Shown piece after piece: positions 17,250 through 26,382 of a DNA stretch of 64,000 nucleotides. The position numbers and the translations under genes are program-made. Origin of the DNA: DASSBG01 sp035699085 (GTDB taxonomy: Bacteria; Pseudomonadota; Gammaproteobacteria; Xanthomonadales; Rhodanobacteraceae); NCBI GenBank assembly GCA_035699085.1, contig DASSBG010000003.1:1-64000 (forward strand), in the 5' to 3' direction. The notes beneath the pieces are model-generated. The model searched no databases and had not been told where the DNA came from. It worked only from the letters and a program-made list of their open reading frames with translations. The first letter of the stretch is position 1. Each line of letters begins with the position of its first letter.

Positions 17250-17991
17250 CGGCGGTCGCCATCTCGCGCACCCACTGCTTTCCGCGCTCCAGCGACAGCA
17301 ACGAGGTACGCGCGCGGTTGAGCAGGCTGGCACCGAAGTAGAACTCCATCGCCACCGCCATCACCAGCAGCGGCCAGAGCATCGACATCGGCATGGTCGT
17401 GTCGCCGACCAGCTTGATGGTGGCGCCCTGGTGCAGCGTGTTCCACCAGACCACCGAGTAATGCACGATCGGCAGGTTGACCACGCCGATCAGCACCAGG
17501 AATGACGCCGCGCGCGCCCCACGGCGCGGGTCTTCGAAGGCCCGGTACAGGCCGATGATGGCGAGGTAGACGAACAGCAGCACCAGCTCCGAGGTCAGGC
17601 GCGCGTCCCAGGTCCACCAGGTGCCCCACATCGGCTTGCCCCACAGCGAGCCGGTGACCAGGGTGATGAAGGTGAAGGCCGCGCCGATGGCCGCGCACTC
17701 CATGGCGATCACCTCAGCCAGCTTCATGCGCCAGACCAGCGCGACGAAAGCTGCGACCGCCATGCAGGCGTACACGGAGAGGCTCATCCAGGCGCTGGGC
17801 ACGTGGATGAAGATGATGCGGTAAGCGTCGCCCTGCTGGTAATCCGGCGGCGCCAGCACCAGGCCTCCGTACAGCCCCAGCGCGGCAAGCAGCAGCGCGA
17901 GCGCCAGCAGCCACGGGCGCAGAACGGTGGCGAAGCGGTAGAACGTGGGGGGCGATCCCAGCTTGTGGAACCACAGCGTCAGGGTGTTCAT
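17242..17991 (-). CDS. ccmC: Heme exporter protein CcmC
   Basis: A 249-residue protein with six predicted membrane helices and the WWD heme-binding motif WGTWWTWDARLTS; conserved histidines appear in FIHVPSAW and IVHYSVVWW. It loads heme onto CcmE at the outer face of the inner membrane. The ATG overlaps the ccmB stop (ATGA), which selects 17991 over the upstream in-frame ATG at 18024. Confidence 0.96.
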   Translation of the reverse strand: MNTLTLWFHKLGSPPTFYRFATVLRPWLLALALLLAALGLYGGLVLAPPDYQQGDAYRIIFIHVPSAWMSLSVYACMAVAAFVALVWRMKLAEVIAMECAAIGAAFTFITLVTGSLWGKPMWGTWWTWDARLTSELVLLFVYLAIIGLYRAFEDPRRGARAASFLVLIGVVNLPIVHYSVVWWNTLHQGATIKLVGDTTMPMSMLWPLLVMAVAMEFYFGASLLNRARTSLLSLERGKQWVREMATADG

Positions 17992-18674
17992 GCGTCCAGC
18001 GCAATTCTCAGTGCCACGGCGCACGCCGGCGGCGCCAGTACCAGCGCCAGTGCCAGCACCGCGCAGAGCCAGGCGATGGGAGCGATCCAGGGCAGGCCTT
18101 GCTGAGCCGCCGCCACCGCGCCGGCGGCGAAAATCACCACGGGGACCATCAGCGGCAGCAACATCAATGCCAATAGCATACCAGAGCGGCGGGTATTGGC
18201 CGTCAGCGCGACCAGTACCGCGCCAAACAGGCTGATCAGCGGCGTGGCCACCAGCAGCGCCAGGTACAGCGTCGGCACCACTGCCTGCGGCAGCCGCAGC
18301 ATCACCGCCAGCCAGGGGCCGATGACCACCAGCGGCAGCGCCGTGGTCAGCCAGTGGGCCAGGATCTTCATCGCCAGCAGCGGCGCCAGCGGCTGCGGCG
18401 CCAGCAACAGCTGCTCCAGCGAGCCATCCTCGACGTCGCTGCGAAACAACGCGTCCAGGCTCAGCAGCATCGCCAGCAGCACCGTCACCAACACCACACC
18501 GGCCGCGATGCGCGACAGCAGGGCGGCCTCGGTGCCCAGCGCGAAGGGGAACAGCGTGGTCACGATCAGCGCGTACAGGATCGGCAGCGCCACGTCGCCG
18601 CGGCGCCGCCAGGCCAGCAGCAGGTCGCGCCGCAGCACGGCCCAGCAGGCGGCGCCGACGCTGCCCGGCCTCAT
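17988..18674 (-). CDS. ccmB: Heme ABC transporter permease CcmB
   Basis: A 228-residue integral membrane protein with six hydrophobic segments. The family segment DALFRSDVEDGSLEQLLLAP is clear. It forms the CcmA2B complex that uses ATP to free holo-CcmE from CcmC. The start (ATG 18674) overlaps the ccmA stop. Confidence 0.95.
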   Translation of the reverse strand: MRPGSVGAACWAVLRRDLLLAWRRRGDVALPILYALIVTTLFPFALGTEAALLSRIAAGVVLVTVLLAMLLSLDALFRSDVEDGSLEQLLLAPQPLAPLLAMKILAHWLTTALPLVVIGPWLAVMLRLPQAVVPTLYLALLVATPLISLFGAVLVALTANTRRSGMLLALMLLPLMVPVVIFAAGAVAAAQQGLPWIAPIAWLCAVLALALVLAPPACAVALRIALDA

Positions 18675-19306
18675 GCGCGCAGCTCGATGCGGCGCGGCTC
18701 GCGGTGCAGGTAAGTCACCGCGCCGTGGGTGGTGACCAGTGCCGCGCCGCCGGCTTCCGTGTGGCGCTCCAGCAGGCGGTTGACCAGCGCGATGCCTTCG
18801 CGGTCGAGGTTGGCGTAGGGTTCGTCCAGCAGCCACAGGGCGGCCGGCAGCAGCAACAGGCGGGCCAGCGCGGTGCGTTTCTTCTGCCCGGCCGACAGCC
18901 GCCGCACGGCCTCGTGCTCGTAGCCGGCGAGGCCGACGCTGGCAAGCGCGCTGGCGGCGCTGACCCCGTGGCGGCGGCCGTACAAGCCCTCGGCCACTCG
19001 CAGGTTTTCCAGCGCCGACAGGTCGGCCTTGAGGCCAAGCTGGTGCCCGAGAAACACAATCTCGCCCGCCGCCCGCTCGTGGCTCAGCGGTTCGCCGTGC
19101 AGCAGGCTGTGGCCCGCGTCGGCGTGGGCGACGCCGGTCAACACGCGCAGCAGCGTGGTCTTGCCGCTGCCGTTGTCGCCCTCGACCAGCACCACCTCGC
19201 CGGCGTGAACGGCAAAGTCCAGCGGCCCGAAGATCGGCTCGTCCTGGCGCGCGAAGCGCAGGCCGCGCACCTCGAGCAGCGGCGCACGGTCGGTGGCGTC
19301 GGTCAT
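18671..19306 (-). CDS. ccmA: Heme ABC exporter ATP-binding protein CcmA
   Basis: A 211-residue ATPase. Walker A is GDNGSGKTTLL, the ABC signature is LSAGQKKR, Walker B is LWLLDEPYANLD, and the switch His is in TTHGAV. It is the first gene of ccmABCDEFGHI. I chose ATG 19306 (MTDATDRAP); ATGs at 19315 and 19324 are alternatives. It is divergent from mrcB with 157 nt between them, where the promoters for both must lie. Confidence 0.94.
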   Translation of the reverse strand: MTDATDRAPLLEVRGLRFARQDEPIFGPLDFAVHAGEVVLVEGDNGSGKTTLLRVLTGVAHADAGHSLLHGEPLSHERAAGEIVFLGHQLGLKADLSALENLRVAEGLYGRRHGVSAASALASVGLAGYEHEAVRRLSAGQKKRTALARLLLLPAALWLLDEPYANLDREGIALVNRLLERHTEAGGAALVTTHGAVTYLHREPRRIELRA

Positions 19307-19463
19307 GGCAGGCATTCCGGCCATTGTCCCCCGCGCCCGCGCGGCCTGTCCATGCTGCAGCGCAAGCTGCCAGATGCCCGGCACGGGCGGGTGCTGCCAC
19401 TGTGGCGGACTCGACTGCGCGGGCCGGGTGATTCTGACAAAATGCCGGAACGTTCAGCATTGC

Positions 19464-21782
19464 ATGCGCCCCGTGCCAAAAACCTCCCGCTCGACTACTG
19501 TCATCCGCGCCGCCTGGCGCTGGCTGCGCGCGCCGATGTGGCTGGCGCTGGGCCTGTTCGCCGGCTTCATGGTGCCCTACATGGTGGTGCTGAACCAGCG
19601 CGTGCAGGCGCGCTTCGGCGACCTGGTGCTGTCGGTGCCGACCCGCGTCTACGCGCAACCGCTGCTGCTGGCGCCGGGCACGCCGATGAATGCCGAAACG
19701 CTGGCGCTGGAGCTGAAGGCGTCGGCCTACCGCAAGGTCGATTCGGCACGCGTACCGGGCAGCTGGAGCGGCGGCGGCGACCGCTTCGTGATTGCCTCGC
19801 GCGGCTTTGCCGGCCCGGCCGGCGGCGAACTGCCGCGCCGCGTGCGGGTGGAGCTGGGGCACGGCCGGGTGACGGCGGTGCAGGATCTGACCAGCGGCAA
19901 GCCGCTGCGCCATTACCGGCTTGACCCGGCGCGCATCGCCACGCTTTACGGCGCGCAGCAGGAAGAGCGCGAGATCGTCGACCTGGACCAGTTGCCGCCG
20001 CTGCTGGTGACCGGCCTGCAGGCCGTCGAGGACCGCGACTTCAAGCACCACCACGGCATCGACTTCAGCGCCATCGCCCGGGCCGCCTGGGCCGACCTGC
20101 GCGCCGGCCGCATCGTGCAGGGTGGCTCGACGCTGACCCAGCAGCTGGTGCGCAACCTGTTCCTCGACCGCAACCAGAACATCGTGCGCAAGGCCAACGA
20201 GGCGCTGCTGGCCTTCCTGATCGAGTGGCACTATGACAAGGGCCTGATCCTCAAGACCTACATCAACGAGGTTTTCCTCGGCCAGCGCGGCAACCAGGCG
20301 GTGCATGGCTTCGCCGCCGCCAGCCAGTTCTATTTCGGCCGCCGGGTGCAGAGCCTGCGCGCACCCGAGATCGCGCTGCTGGTGGGCATGGTGCGCGGGC
20401 CGAGCTACTACGACCCGCGGCGTTACCCCGAGCGGGCGAAACATCGCCGCGACGTGGTGCTCAACGAGTTTTACGCCACCGGCCTGATCGACGGGGCGAC
20501 CCGCGACCGGGCCAAGGCGGCGCCGCTGGACGTCAGCGCACGCGCGCACCTTCCGCACGACCGATTCCCGGCCTTCATGCAACTGGTGCGCCGGCAGATC
20601 GGCGCCGACTTTGACGAGGACACGCTGCGTGCCGGCGGCCTCTCGATCTTCACCACGCTGGATCCGGCGGTCCAGATCGATGCCGAGCACGCGCTGGCGG
20701 CGACGCTGGAGGGCCTGGGCGAGCGCGGCAAGCCGCTGCAGGGCGCCGTGGTGGTGACCGATGCCGAGAATGGCGCGGTGCGCGCCGTGGTCGGCGGCCG
20801 CCATGCCGGCGCGCGCGGATTCAACCGGGCGCTGGACGCGCGCCGGCCAGTGGGCTCGCTGATCAAGCCCTTCGTCTACCTGGTGGCGCTGTCGCAGCCC
20901 CAGCGCTGGTCGCTGGCGACGCTGCTGGACGATACGCCGGTCAGCCTGCGCCAGCCCAATGGCAGCGTCTGGACGCCGCAGAACGACGACCACCAGGCGC
21001 ACGGCCAGGTGCCGCTGGTCGATGCGCTGGTGCGTTCGTGGAACCTGGCAACGGTGCACCTCGGCCTGGCCCTGGGCGTCGAGCGTGTTGCCGGCCTGCT
21101 GGAGTCGCTGGGCGTCCCGGGCGACATCGCGCCCAACCCCTCGCTGCTGCTCGGCGCCATCGACCTGTCGCCGCTGCAGGTGGCCAGCCTCTACCAGTAC
21201 TTTTCCGCCGGCGGCCACGCGCTGCCGCTGCGCGCGGTCAGTGGCGTGCTCGGCAACGACGGCAAGGTGAAGAAGCGCTACCGCGTGCAGCCGGGCAGCG
21301 GCGAGTACCACGCCGCCGCCAGCCTGGTCACCTACGCCATGCAGCAGGTGGCCGAGCGCGGCACCGCCAGCGCCATCGCCCGCTCGCCGCTGGCGCGGCT
21401 CAACGCCGCCGGCAAAACCGGCACCAGCGACGACCAGCGCGACAGCTGGTTTGCCGGCTTCACCGGCAGCTACCTTGCCGTCGCATGGGTTGGCCGCGAC
21501 GACAACAAGGTGACGCACCTTTGGGGTTCGAGCGGCGCGCTGAAGGTGTGGATGAACCTGATGGAGGCACTGCCGAACCGGCCGCTGCCGCCGGTCAGCG
21601 GCAGCGGTATCGAGTACGCCTGGGTCGATCCGGAGGATGGCCGCCGCACCGACGAAGGCTGCCACGGCTCCATGCGTCTGCCGTTCGTCGCCGGCTACGC
21701 GCCGCGCGACAGCGAGGGCTGCCTGTGGCAACGCTTCCAGGACATCCTTGGCGGCAGCAGTACCAGCGAGAGCAGCCCGTGA
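19464..21782 (+). CDS. mrcB: Penicillin-binding protein 1B (bifunctional transglycosylase/transpeptidase)
   Basis: A 772-residue class A PBP. A short cytoplasmic tail and one membrane helix (about 22-42) are followed by a UB2H-like domain (about 60-150). The glycosyltransferase domain has E189 in EDRDFKHHHGID and GGSTLTQQLVRN. The transpeptidase domain has the nucleophile S465 in GSLIKP, S525-W-N527, and KTG at 651. It polymerises and cross-links peptidoglycan at the inner membrane. ATG 19464 is the likely start. The next gene, a lipoprotein overlapping by GTGA, is probably its activator. Confidence 0.95.
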   Translation: MRPVPKTSRSTTVIRAAWRWLRAPMWLALGLFAGFMVPYMVVLNQRVQARFGDLVLSVPTRVYAQPLLLAPGTPMNAETLALELKASAYRKVDSARVPGSWSGGGDRFVIASRGFAGPAGGELPRRVRVELGHGRVTAVQDLTSGKPLRHYRLDPARIATLYGAQQEEREIVDLDQLPPLLVTGLQAVEDRDFKHHHGIDFSAIARAAWADLRAGRIVQGGSTLTQQLVRNLFLDRNQNIVRKANEALLAFLIEWHYDKGLILKTYINEVFLGQRGNQAVHGFAAASQFYFGRRVQSLRAPEIALLVGMVRGPSYYDPRRYPERAKHRRDVVLNEFYATGLIDGATRDRAKAAPLDVSARAHLPHDRFPAFMQLVRRQIGADFDEDTLRAGGLSIFTTLDPAVQIDAEHALAATLEGLGERGKPLQGAVVVTDAENGAVRAVVGGRHAGARGFNRALDARRPVGSLIKPFVYLVALSQPQRWSLATLLDDTPVSLRQPNGSVWTPQNDDHQAHGQVPLVDALVRSWNLATVHLGLALGVERVAGLLESLGVPGDIAPNPSLLLGAIDLSPLQVASLYQYFSAGGHALPLRAVSGVLGNDGKVKKRYRVQPGSGEYHAAASLVTYAMQQVAERGTASAIARSPLARLNAAGKTGTSDDQRDSWFAGFTGSYLAVAWVGRDDNKVTHLWGSSGALKVWMNLMEALPNRPLPPVSGSGIEYAWVDPEDGRRTDEGCHGSMRLPFVAGYAPRDSEGCLWQRFQDILGGSSTSESSP

Positions 21783-22294
21783 ACCATCGACTGGCGCGCC
21801 TTGCGCTGCCCATGCTGGTGGTGTCGATGCTCTCCGCGTGCACGGCAACACCGCCGCGGCAGGCGGCGCCGGTGCCGGTGGGCGACATGCTGGCGGCGAT
21901 CCACGCCGCCGGCCGCAGCGAGGAGTCGGTGCTGAGCATCATGCCGTTGCGCCCTGCTTCCCTCACCTTGTTGCTGCAGCAGGCGCGTTCGCAGACCATC
22001 CGCGGCAACGCGCGTGCCGCCGCCGAGGCGCTTGGCAGGGCACACGCCGTGGCGCCGGATGATCCGGAGGTGCTGCAGCTGCAGGCCGAGAACGCCATCC
22101 GCCTGCACGAATTCGCCCGCGCCGAGACGCTGGCGCGGCAGTCGTGGTCGGCGGGCTCGAAGGTCGGCGCCTTGTGCGCACGCAACTGGCAGACCGTCTA
22201 CCAATTGCGCCGGCTGGCCGGCGACGCCAGCGGCATGGCCGCGGCCGAGCGGGCGCAGGCGGAGTGCCACAAGCCGGGCATCAAGCGGATGTGA
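21779..22294 (+). CDS. TPR lipoprotein, candidate PBP1b activator LpoP
   Basis: A 171-residue lipoprotein from GTG 21779, overlapping the mrcB stop. The signal peptide ends in a lipobox LSAC, with C21 as the lipidated residue and Thr (not Asp) at +2, consistent with outer-membrane sorting. The mature part has TPR-like helices (RGNARAAAEALGRAHAVAPDDPEVLQ broken over 100-130, then LHEFARAETLARQSW). In Pseudomonas aeruginosa, LpoP is a TPR outer-membrane lipoprotein encoded directly after the PBP1b gene and needed for its activity. Same architecture and same place here, so LpoP is the best hypothesis. Confidence 0.72.
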   Translation: MNHRLARLALPMLVVSMLSACTATPPRQAAPVPVGDMLAAIHAAGRSEESVLSIMPLRPASLTLLLQQARSQTIRGNARAAAEALGRAHAVAPDDPEVLQLQAENAIRLHEFARAETLARQSWSAGSKVGALCARNWQTVYQLRRLAGDASGMAAAERAQAECHKPGIKRM

Positions 22295-22379
22295 CGCCGG
22301 AGCGGGCGCGGATGCTTGCCGCCCCGCGCGTGGTCTTGGCATCGTCAGGCGGGCGGCAGTCGTGGCTCGCCGGGGCGGC

Positions 22380-22889
22380 CTACAGTGCGTGGCCGATGCT
22401 CATCAGGACCAGTGCCGCGAGCAGCAGAACGATGTCAATGGCACTGGCGCGTGCGACGCGCCGCTCCAGCGCCAGCCGTTCCATGGCCTGCGCCTGGCGC
22501 TCATGGCCTTCGGGCATCGCCGCCATCGTTCCATCCAGCGCGACGACCTGCTCCACCGAGCGCCCGACGATCGCGCCGCCGACCACCGCGGCCAGGATGC
22601 CCAGCAACCCGCCAATGCCGAACGCCAGGCCCGGCCCGCTCAGCATGGCGGCGTGCCGGAACCCGGTGAAGTGCCAGTAGAGCCAGAGGCCGCTCAGGAC
22701 GGTCAACAATCCGGCGACAGCGAAGAATGGCCCGACCGACCGCCGATGCAGGCCTTGCATCACCTCGTCACCACTGCGCCCCGTGCCGCGCAGCACGGGC
22801 GCAACGAACAGGCCGAGGAACGTCGTCCCGCCAACCCACAGCGCAGCCACCACGATATGCAGGGCGCGCACCCAGAGATAGCTTTCCAT
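22380..22889 (-). CDS. CopD-like integral membrane protein
   Basis: A 169-residue protein with four hydrophobic segments (about 6-28, 53-72, 82-108 and 148-168). The opening ALHIVVAALWVGGTTFLGLFVAP resembles the CopD/DUF-type membrane domain that often carries heme-binding histidines. No function can be assigned. It is followed on the same strand by nothing and preceded by the zinc-ribbon gene with a 24-nt gap; it is convergent with the lipoprotein gene. Confidence 0.7.
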   Translation of the reverse strand: MESYLWVRALHIVVAALWVGGTTFLGLFVAPVLRGTGRSGDEVMQGLHRRSVGPFFAVAGLLTVLSGLWLYWHFTGFRHAAMLSGPGLAFGIGGLLGILAAVVGGAIVGRSVEQVVALDGTMAAMPEGHERQAQAMERLALERRVARASAIDIVLLLAALVLMSIGHAL

Positions 22890-22913
22890 CGTCGTCCCCT
22901 CGCCTGCAGCGCG

Positions 22914-23126
22914 TCACCTTGGGAGGAACCAGTGGATGTGACCGCAGCGATCGCAGACATGGCAGTCGGCGGATTTGTTCGCCCAGTCGAAATCGAAGAA
23001 CGTGGCCGCGGCGGTGTTGAGCTGGGCGCGACGGCTGTGAAAGGCCATGCCACCACAGACCGTGCAGGCCAGTGGCTTGCCCAGCACCTCGATGGTCTCG
23101 GGCTCTTTCGATCCGAACAGGCCCAT
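22914..23126 (-). CDS. Small zinc-ribbon protein
   Basis: A 70-residue protein with two cysteine pairs, CTVCGG (about 21-24) and CHVCDRCGH (about 55-62), typical of a zinc ribbon. It resembles small predicted nucleic-acid-binding ribbon proteins (COG3478-like). The function is unknown. A TATAAT -10 element lies about 28 nt upstream of the start. Confidence 0.75.
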   Translation of the reverse strand: MGLFGSKEPETIEVLGKPLACTVCGGMAFHSRRAQLNTAAATFFDFDWANKSADCHVCDRCGHIHWFLPR

Positions 23127-23153
23127 CAGGTCGCTCCTCCCGGTGACGATGCG

Positions 23154-23159
23154 ATTATA
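23154..23159 (-). promoter_or_regulatory. -10 element TATAAT for the zinc-ribbon gene
   Basis: A perfect TATAAT on the minus strand sits 28 nt before ATG 23126. No good -35 is found 17 nt upstream. Confidence 0.4.
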
Positions 23160-23168
23160 GCCCGCGCG

Positions 23169-23217
23169 GTGGGCGCTGGGCGGTCAGCGCTCCCACTCCC
23201 CACTCCTCATTCCCGCG
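23169..23217. repeat. Degenerate heptamer array after the glycosyltransferase gene
   Basis: Seven 7-bp units in phase (gtgggcg, ctgggcg, gtcagcg, ctcccac, tccccac, tcctcat, tcccgcg). The array ends 25 nt beyond the stop of the minus-strand gene at 23243; the C-rich half reads G-rich on the coding strand. Confidence 0.6.
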
Positions 23218-23242
23218 CGCGCAGCGCACTACGCAGCGCGAC

Positions 23243-24388
23243 TCAGGCGAACCGCGTGTTCGCCTCCACCCGCGCTCGCTCGCCGGGCGGCAGGTGCGGG
23301 CTGGCCAGCATCTGCCGGCACAGTCGGCCGCATTCTTCGCGCCGGCCGATGTAGTAGGCCGCCACCGCCCGCTCGTCAAGCGCGCGCCAGCGGTAGACGC
23401 CGGCGTCGACGAACAGAAGGTCCGGTGGCCGGGGCAGGGCGGTCGCCGCACATGCGTGGACGTAGGCGCTGGCAAAACGGCCACGCGAGCGCAACAGGCG
23501 CGCCAGTTCGCACATCGGCTCCGCGCGTGTCGGCCGCGCATCCCACGCGCGCAGGTAGGCATCGATCACCTCGCCGTCCGGCGCCTTCAGCCGCTCCAGC
23601 AGCACCGCGACCTGGAACAGCGCGTACCAGACCTCTTCGGCCCAGCCACCCATCGCGGCGCGGCGGCGGTACTGCTCCAGCGCCGCGGCCAGGTCACCTG
23701 CGTCGCGCAGGCTTTGCGCCAGGTAGAACACGTAGCGCGCGTTGTCCGGTTCCGTCGCCAGCGCCGCACGCAGCACCGCCACGTCGTCCAGGTACTTGTC
23801 ACGTGGCGGGCGCTGGCTGCGGCCCCCGTCGCAGTGGCAGCGGACGACGATGCCCCCGATGTGCGGCAGTGCCGGCTGCGGATCAAGCGCAGGGTGCTCG
23901 TGCAGTACGCCCCGCCAGCGCCACGGAAGGTCGTGGCGCATGAGCTTGCAGGAGCTGTATTCAAATTCGCTGCCGACGACCTTCTGGCGCAGGTAATAAC
24001 CCGGCCCCTCCAGCCGCGCCGGCAGCGGGACCTGCGGCAGCACCTCCAGCGTCTCGTCGGCATCGTGCATCAGCGCGTATTCGCCGTACTTGCGGGACAG
24101 CTCCAGCGCCTGGTTGCGGTTGGTGGCGAAGTCCACCCACGGCCGCTCGATCAGCTCGCCGGGCAGGTCGCCAAGCAGCGTGCGAATCAGCGCTTGCGTG
24201 CCGTCGGTCGAGCCGGTGTCGACGATGGCCCAGGCGCCGATCACCGGGCGCAGCGACTGCAGGCAGCGCTCGATGACATGCGCCTCGTTCTTGACGATCA
24301 TGCTGGCGCATACCTGCGCCCGAAACGGCACGGTCGGCGCCGCTGTGCCAGCGGCCGTGCCGGCCCTCATGCCCGCCACATCAACCAT
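23243..24388 (-). CDS. Family 2 glycosyltransferase with TPR-like C-terminus
   Basis: A 381-residue protein. The N-terminal GT-A fold has the family-2 opening VCASMIVKNEAHVIERCLQS, AIVDTGSTDGT, and the metal-binding DADE (about 113-116). The C-terminal half (about 205-370) is helical with TPR-like repeats (AALEQYRRRAAMGGWAEEV). It probably transfers a sugar in cell-surface glycan synthesis; donor and acceptor are unknown. It is separated by 90 nt from murU on the same strand. Confidence 0.8.
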   Translation of the reverse strand: MVDVAGMRAGTAAGTAAPTVPFRAQVCASMIVKNEAHVIERCLQSLRPVIGAWAIVDTGSTDGTQALIRTLLGDLPGELIERPWVDFATNRNQALELSRKYGEYALMHDADETLEVLPQVPLPARLEGPGYYLRQKVVGSEFEYSSCKLMRHDLPWRWRGVLHEHPALDPQPALPHIGGIVVRCHCDGGRSQRPPRDKYLDDVAVLRAALATEPDNARYVFYLAQSLRDAGDLAAALEQYRRRAAMGGWAEEVWYALFQVAVLLERLKAPDGEVIDAYLRAWDARPTRAEPMCELARLLRSRGRFASAYVHACAATALPRPPDLLFVDAGVYRWRALDERAVAAYYIGRREECGRLCRQMLASPHLPPGERARVEANTRFA

Positions 24389-24478
24389 TGCCGTCCCCGT
24401 CCGGGCCCGCAGGCAGTGTGCAGTGGCGCGAACCGCAGGGCAAGGCGGGCGCAGGCACGCCGCCGCGGCGAGGCCGGG

Positions 24479-25222
24479 CTATGCCTGCGTCGCCTGCAGC
24501 TGCGCCAGGCGCTTCGGGGTGCCGACATCGATCCAGCAGCCCGAATGGTGCTGGCCGGTGAGCTCGCCCTGTGCGGCGGCCGCGTAGAGCAGCGGCGCCA
24601 GCTTGAAGCGTGGCACGTCTGCGGCGGCACCCGCTGCACAGCCGATGACGGTGCGCCAGTCACGGAGGATCTCCGGGCGGAACAGGCCGATGCCCGCGTA
24701 GGTCAGGCTGCGGGCTGCGGCGGGCGCTGCGCTGTCTTGCGCAGCTGGGCGACCACCGGCCGCTTCGCCGCTGACCCGGGCGTCGCTGTGGAGCACGAAG
24801 TCGCCGCGCGGGTGCTGTGGCGGGTTGTCGACCAGCACCAGGTGCGCGAGGCCGGCGGGCGTGGCCGGCAGGGTCGCAAAGTCGAAGTCGGTAAAGATAT
24901 CGCCATTGACGGCGAGGAACGGCGCTTCACCCAGCAGCGGCAGCGCCTGCAGCATGCCACCGCCGGTTTCCAGTGGCTCGTCGCCTTCATGCGACCAGTG
25001 GATGCGTACGCCGAAGCGTTCGCCATCGCCGAGGATTCGCGGGAACTGGTCGGCGAGGTGCGAGACGTTGATGACGACCTCGTCGATGCCGGCGGCGGCC
25101 AGCCGCTCCAGGTGCCATGCAAGCAGCGGCTTGCCCCGGACCGTCAACAGCGGCTTGGGCGTCGCCTCGGTCAGCGGCCGCATGCGCTCGCCGCGGCCGG
25201 CCGCGAAGATCAGTGCCTTCAT
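24479..25222 (-). CDS. murU: N-acetylmuramate alpha-1-phosphate uridylyltransferase MurU
   Basis: A 247-residue nucleotidyltransferase with the sugar-nucleotide motif FAAGRGERMRPLT and the metal-binding NGDIFTDFD. Coupled to AmgK by an ATGA overlap, it should turn MurNAc-1-phosphate into UDP-MurNAc in the anabolic peptidoglycan-recycling route that bypasses MurA and lowers fosfomycin sensitivity. An Ala-rich insertion (about 155-175) follows the strand where relatives are shorter. Without its neighbour it could be read as a mannose-1-phosphate guanylyltransferase. Confidence 0.87.
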   Translation of the reverse strand: MKALIFAAGRGERMRPLTEATPKPLLTVRGKPLLAWHLERLAAAGIDEVVINVSHLADQFPRILGDGERFGVRIHWSHEGDEPLETGGGMLQALPLLGEAPFLAVNGDIFTDFDFATLPATPAGLAHLVLVDNPPQHPRGDFVLHSDARVSGEAAGGRPAAQDSAAPAAARSLTYAGIGLFRPEILRDWRTVIGCAAGAAADVPRFKLAPLLYAAAAQGELTGQHHSGCWIDVGTPKRLAQLQATQA

Positions 25223-26232
25223 GCCTGCGTGGCCTCGTGGCGCCCGAGCGCCGGCTTGATGGCGTCGCGCATCAGGCTGTGCAGCGAGGCCAGCTCCGGG
25301 TGGCGCGGCAGCACGGCGTCGAGGTAGGCGACGAAGCGCGGTGCGTCGTCGAGGTAGCCCGGCTTGCCGTCGCGGTGGCGCAGGCGGGCAAAGATGCCGA
25401 GCACCTTCAGGTGGCGGTGCACGCCGATCAGGTCGGCGTCGCGGCGAAAGCGGGCCAGCGGCGGCAGCGGGATGCCCGCCTCCAGCGCCCGCGCGTGGTA
25501 GCGCGCCAGCCAGCCGTCGACGCGCGCCTCCGGCCAACTGACGAAAGCGTCCTTGAACAGGCACAGCGGGTCGTAGGCGACCGGGCCGCGGACGGCGTCT
25601 TGGAAGTCCAGCACCGCCGGGCCACCGTTGACCGGCATCAGGTTGCGCAGCATGAAGTCGCGATGCACCAGCACCTGCGGCTGCGCCAGTGCGGCGTTGA
25701 TCAGGCAGCGGTAGCCAAGCTCCAGCCGGTCGAGGTCGTCGCAGTCGAGCTTCAGGCCGAGGTGGCGGCCGAGGAACCACTCGTCGAACAGCGCCAGCTC
25801 ACGCATCAGCAGCACCTCGTCGTATAGCGGCAGCTCCGGCGGCGGCACGATGGCCTGCAGGCGCAGGAGCTGTGTGATTGCCGCGTCGAACAATTCGTCT
25901 GCGTTGCCCGCATCGAGTACTTGCAGGAAGGTCTCGGAGCCAAGATCCTCCAGCAGCAGGAAGCCGGCCTCGACGTCACGCTCCAGGACCGCCGGTACAC
26001 GTACGCCGCCGGACTCCAGCAGGTCGCGCATCGCCAGCCACGGGGCGGGGTCGTCGGTCGCCGGCGGCGCGTCCATCACCACGCGGCCGGGTGTGGCGCC
26101 CGCGATGCGCCAGTAGCTGCGTGTGCCGGCGTCGCTGCCGGCACGCTGCAGCCGGCAGTCGTCGCGGCCGCTGGCACGGCGGGCAAAGTCCAGGCGCGCG
26201 GCAGCGCGGTCGTCGTCAGCGATCATCGGCAT
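25219..26232 (-). CDS. amgK: N-acetylmuramate/N-acetylglucosamine kinase AmgK
   Basis: A 337-residue aminoglycoside-phosphotransferase-fold kinase. The catalytic loop VLVHRDFMLRNLM and metal-binding LDFQDAVRGPVAYDP are intact. It phosphorylates MurNAc at C1. The start at 26232 has AGGT upstream; ATG 26226 is an alternative. It is first of the amgK-murU pair and divergent from cysD. Confidence 0.9.
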   Translation of the reverse strand: MPMIADDDRAAARLDFARRASGRDDCRLQRAGSDAGTRSYWRIAGATPGRVVMDAPPATDDPAPWLAMRDLLESGGVRVPAVLERDVEAGFLLLEDLGSETFLQVLDAGNADELFDAAITQLLRLQAIVPPPELPLYDEVLLMRELALFDEWFLGRHLGLKLDCDDLDRLELGYRCLINAALAQPQVLVHRDFMLRNLMPVNGGPAVLDFQDAVRGPVAYDPLCLFKDAFVSWPEARVDGWLARYHARALEAGIPLPPLARFRRDADLIGVHRHLKVLGIFARLRHRDGKPGYLDDAPRFVAYLDAVLPRHPELASLHSLMRDAIKPALGRHEATQA

Positions 26233-26382
26233 AGCTTACCTGCCGGCGGACGGCAGCGGCCCAGGGTGGGGCGGAACATCGTGCCTTGGTCCGCGCCGGG
26301 AAACGCCGGTTTGCGGCTCCGCCCTTGCATGCGGCCGGGGCTGCCGACATCATTGCCATCCTTTGCCCGGACACGCATTGCG

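Noticed and set aside
19300..21851. A very long open frame on the minus strand opposite mrcB
   Set aside because: High-GC coding DNA often leaves the opposite strand open. The plus-strand protein has every PBP1b motif, and the antisense product is low-complexity His/Gln/Arg-rich with no family pattern.
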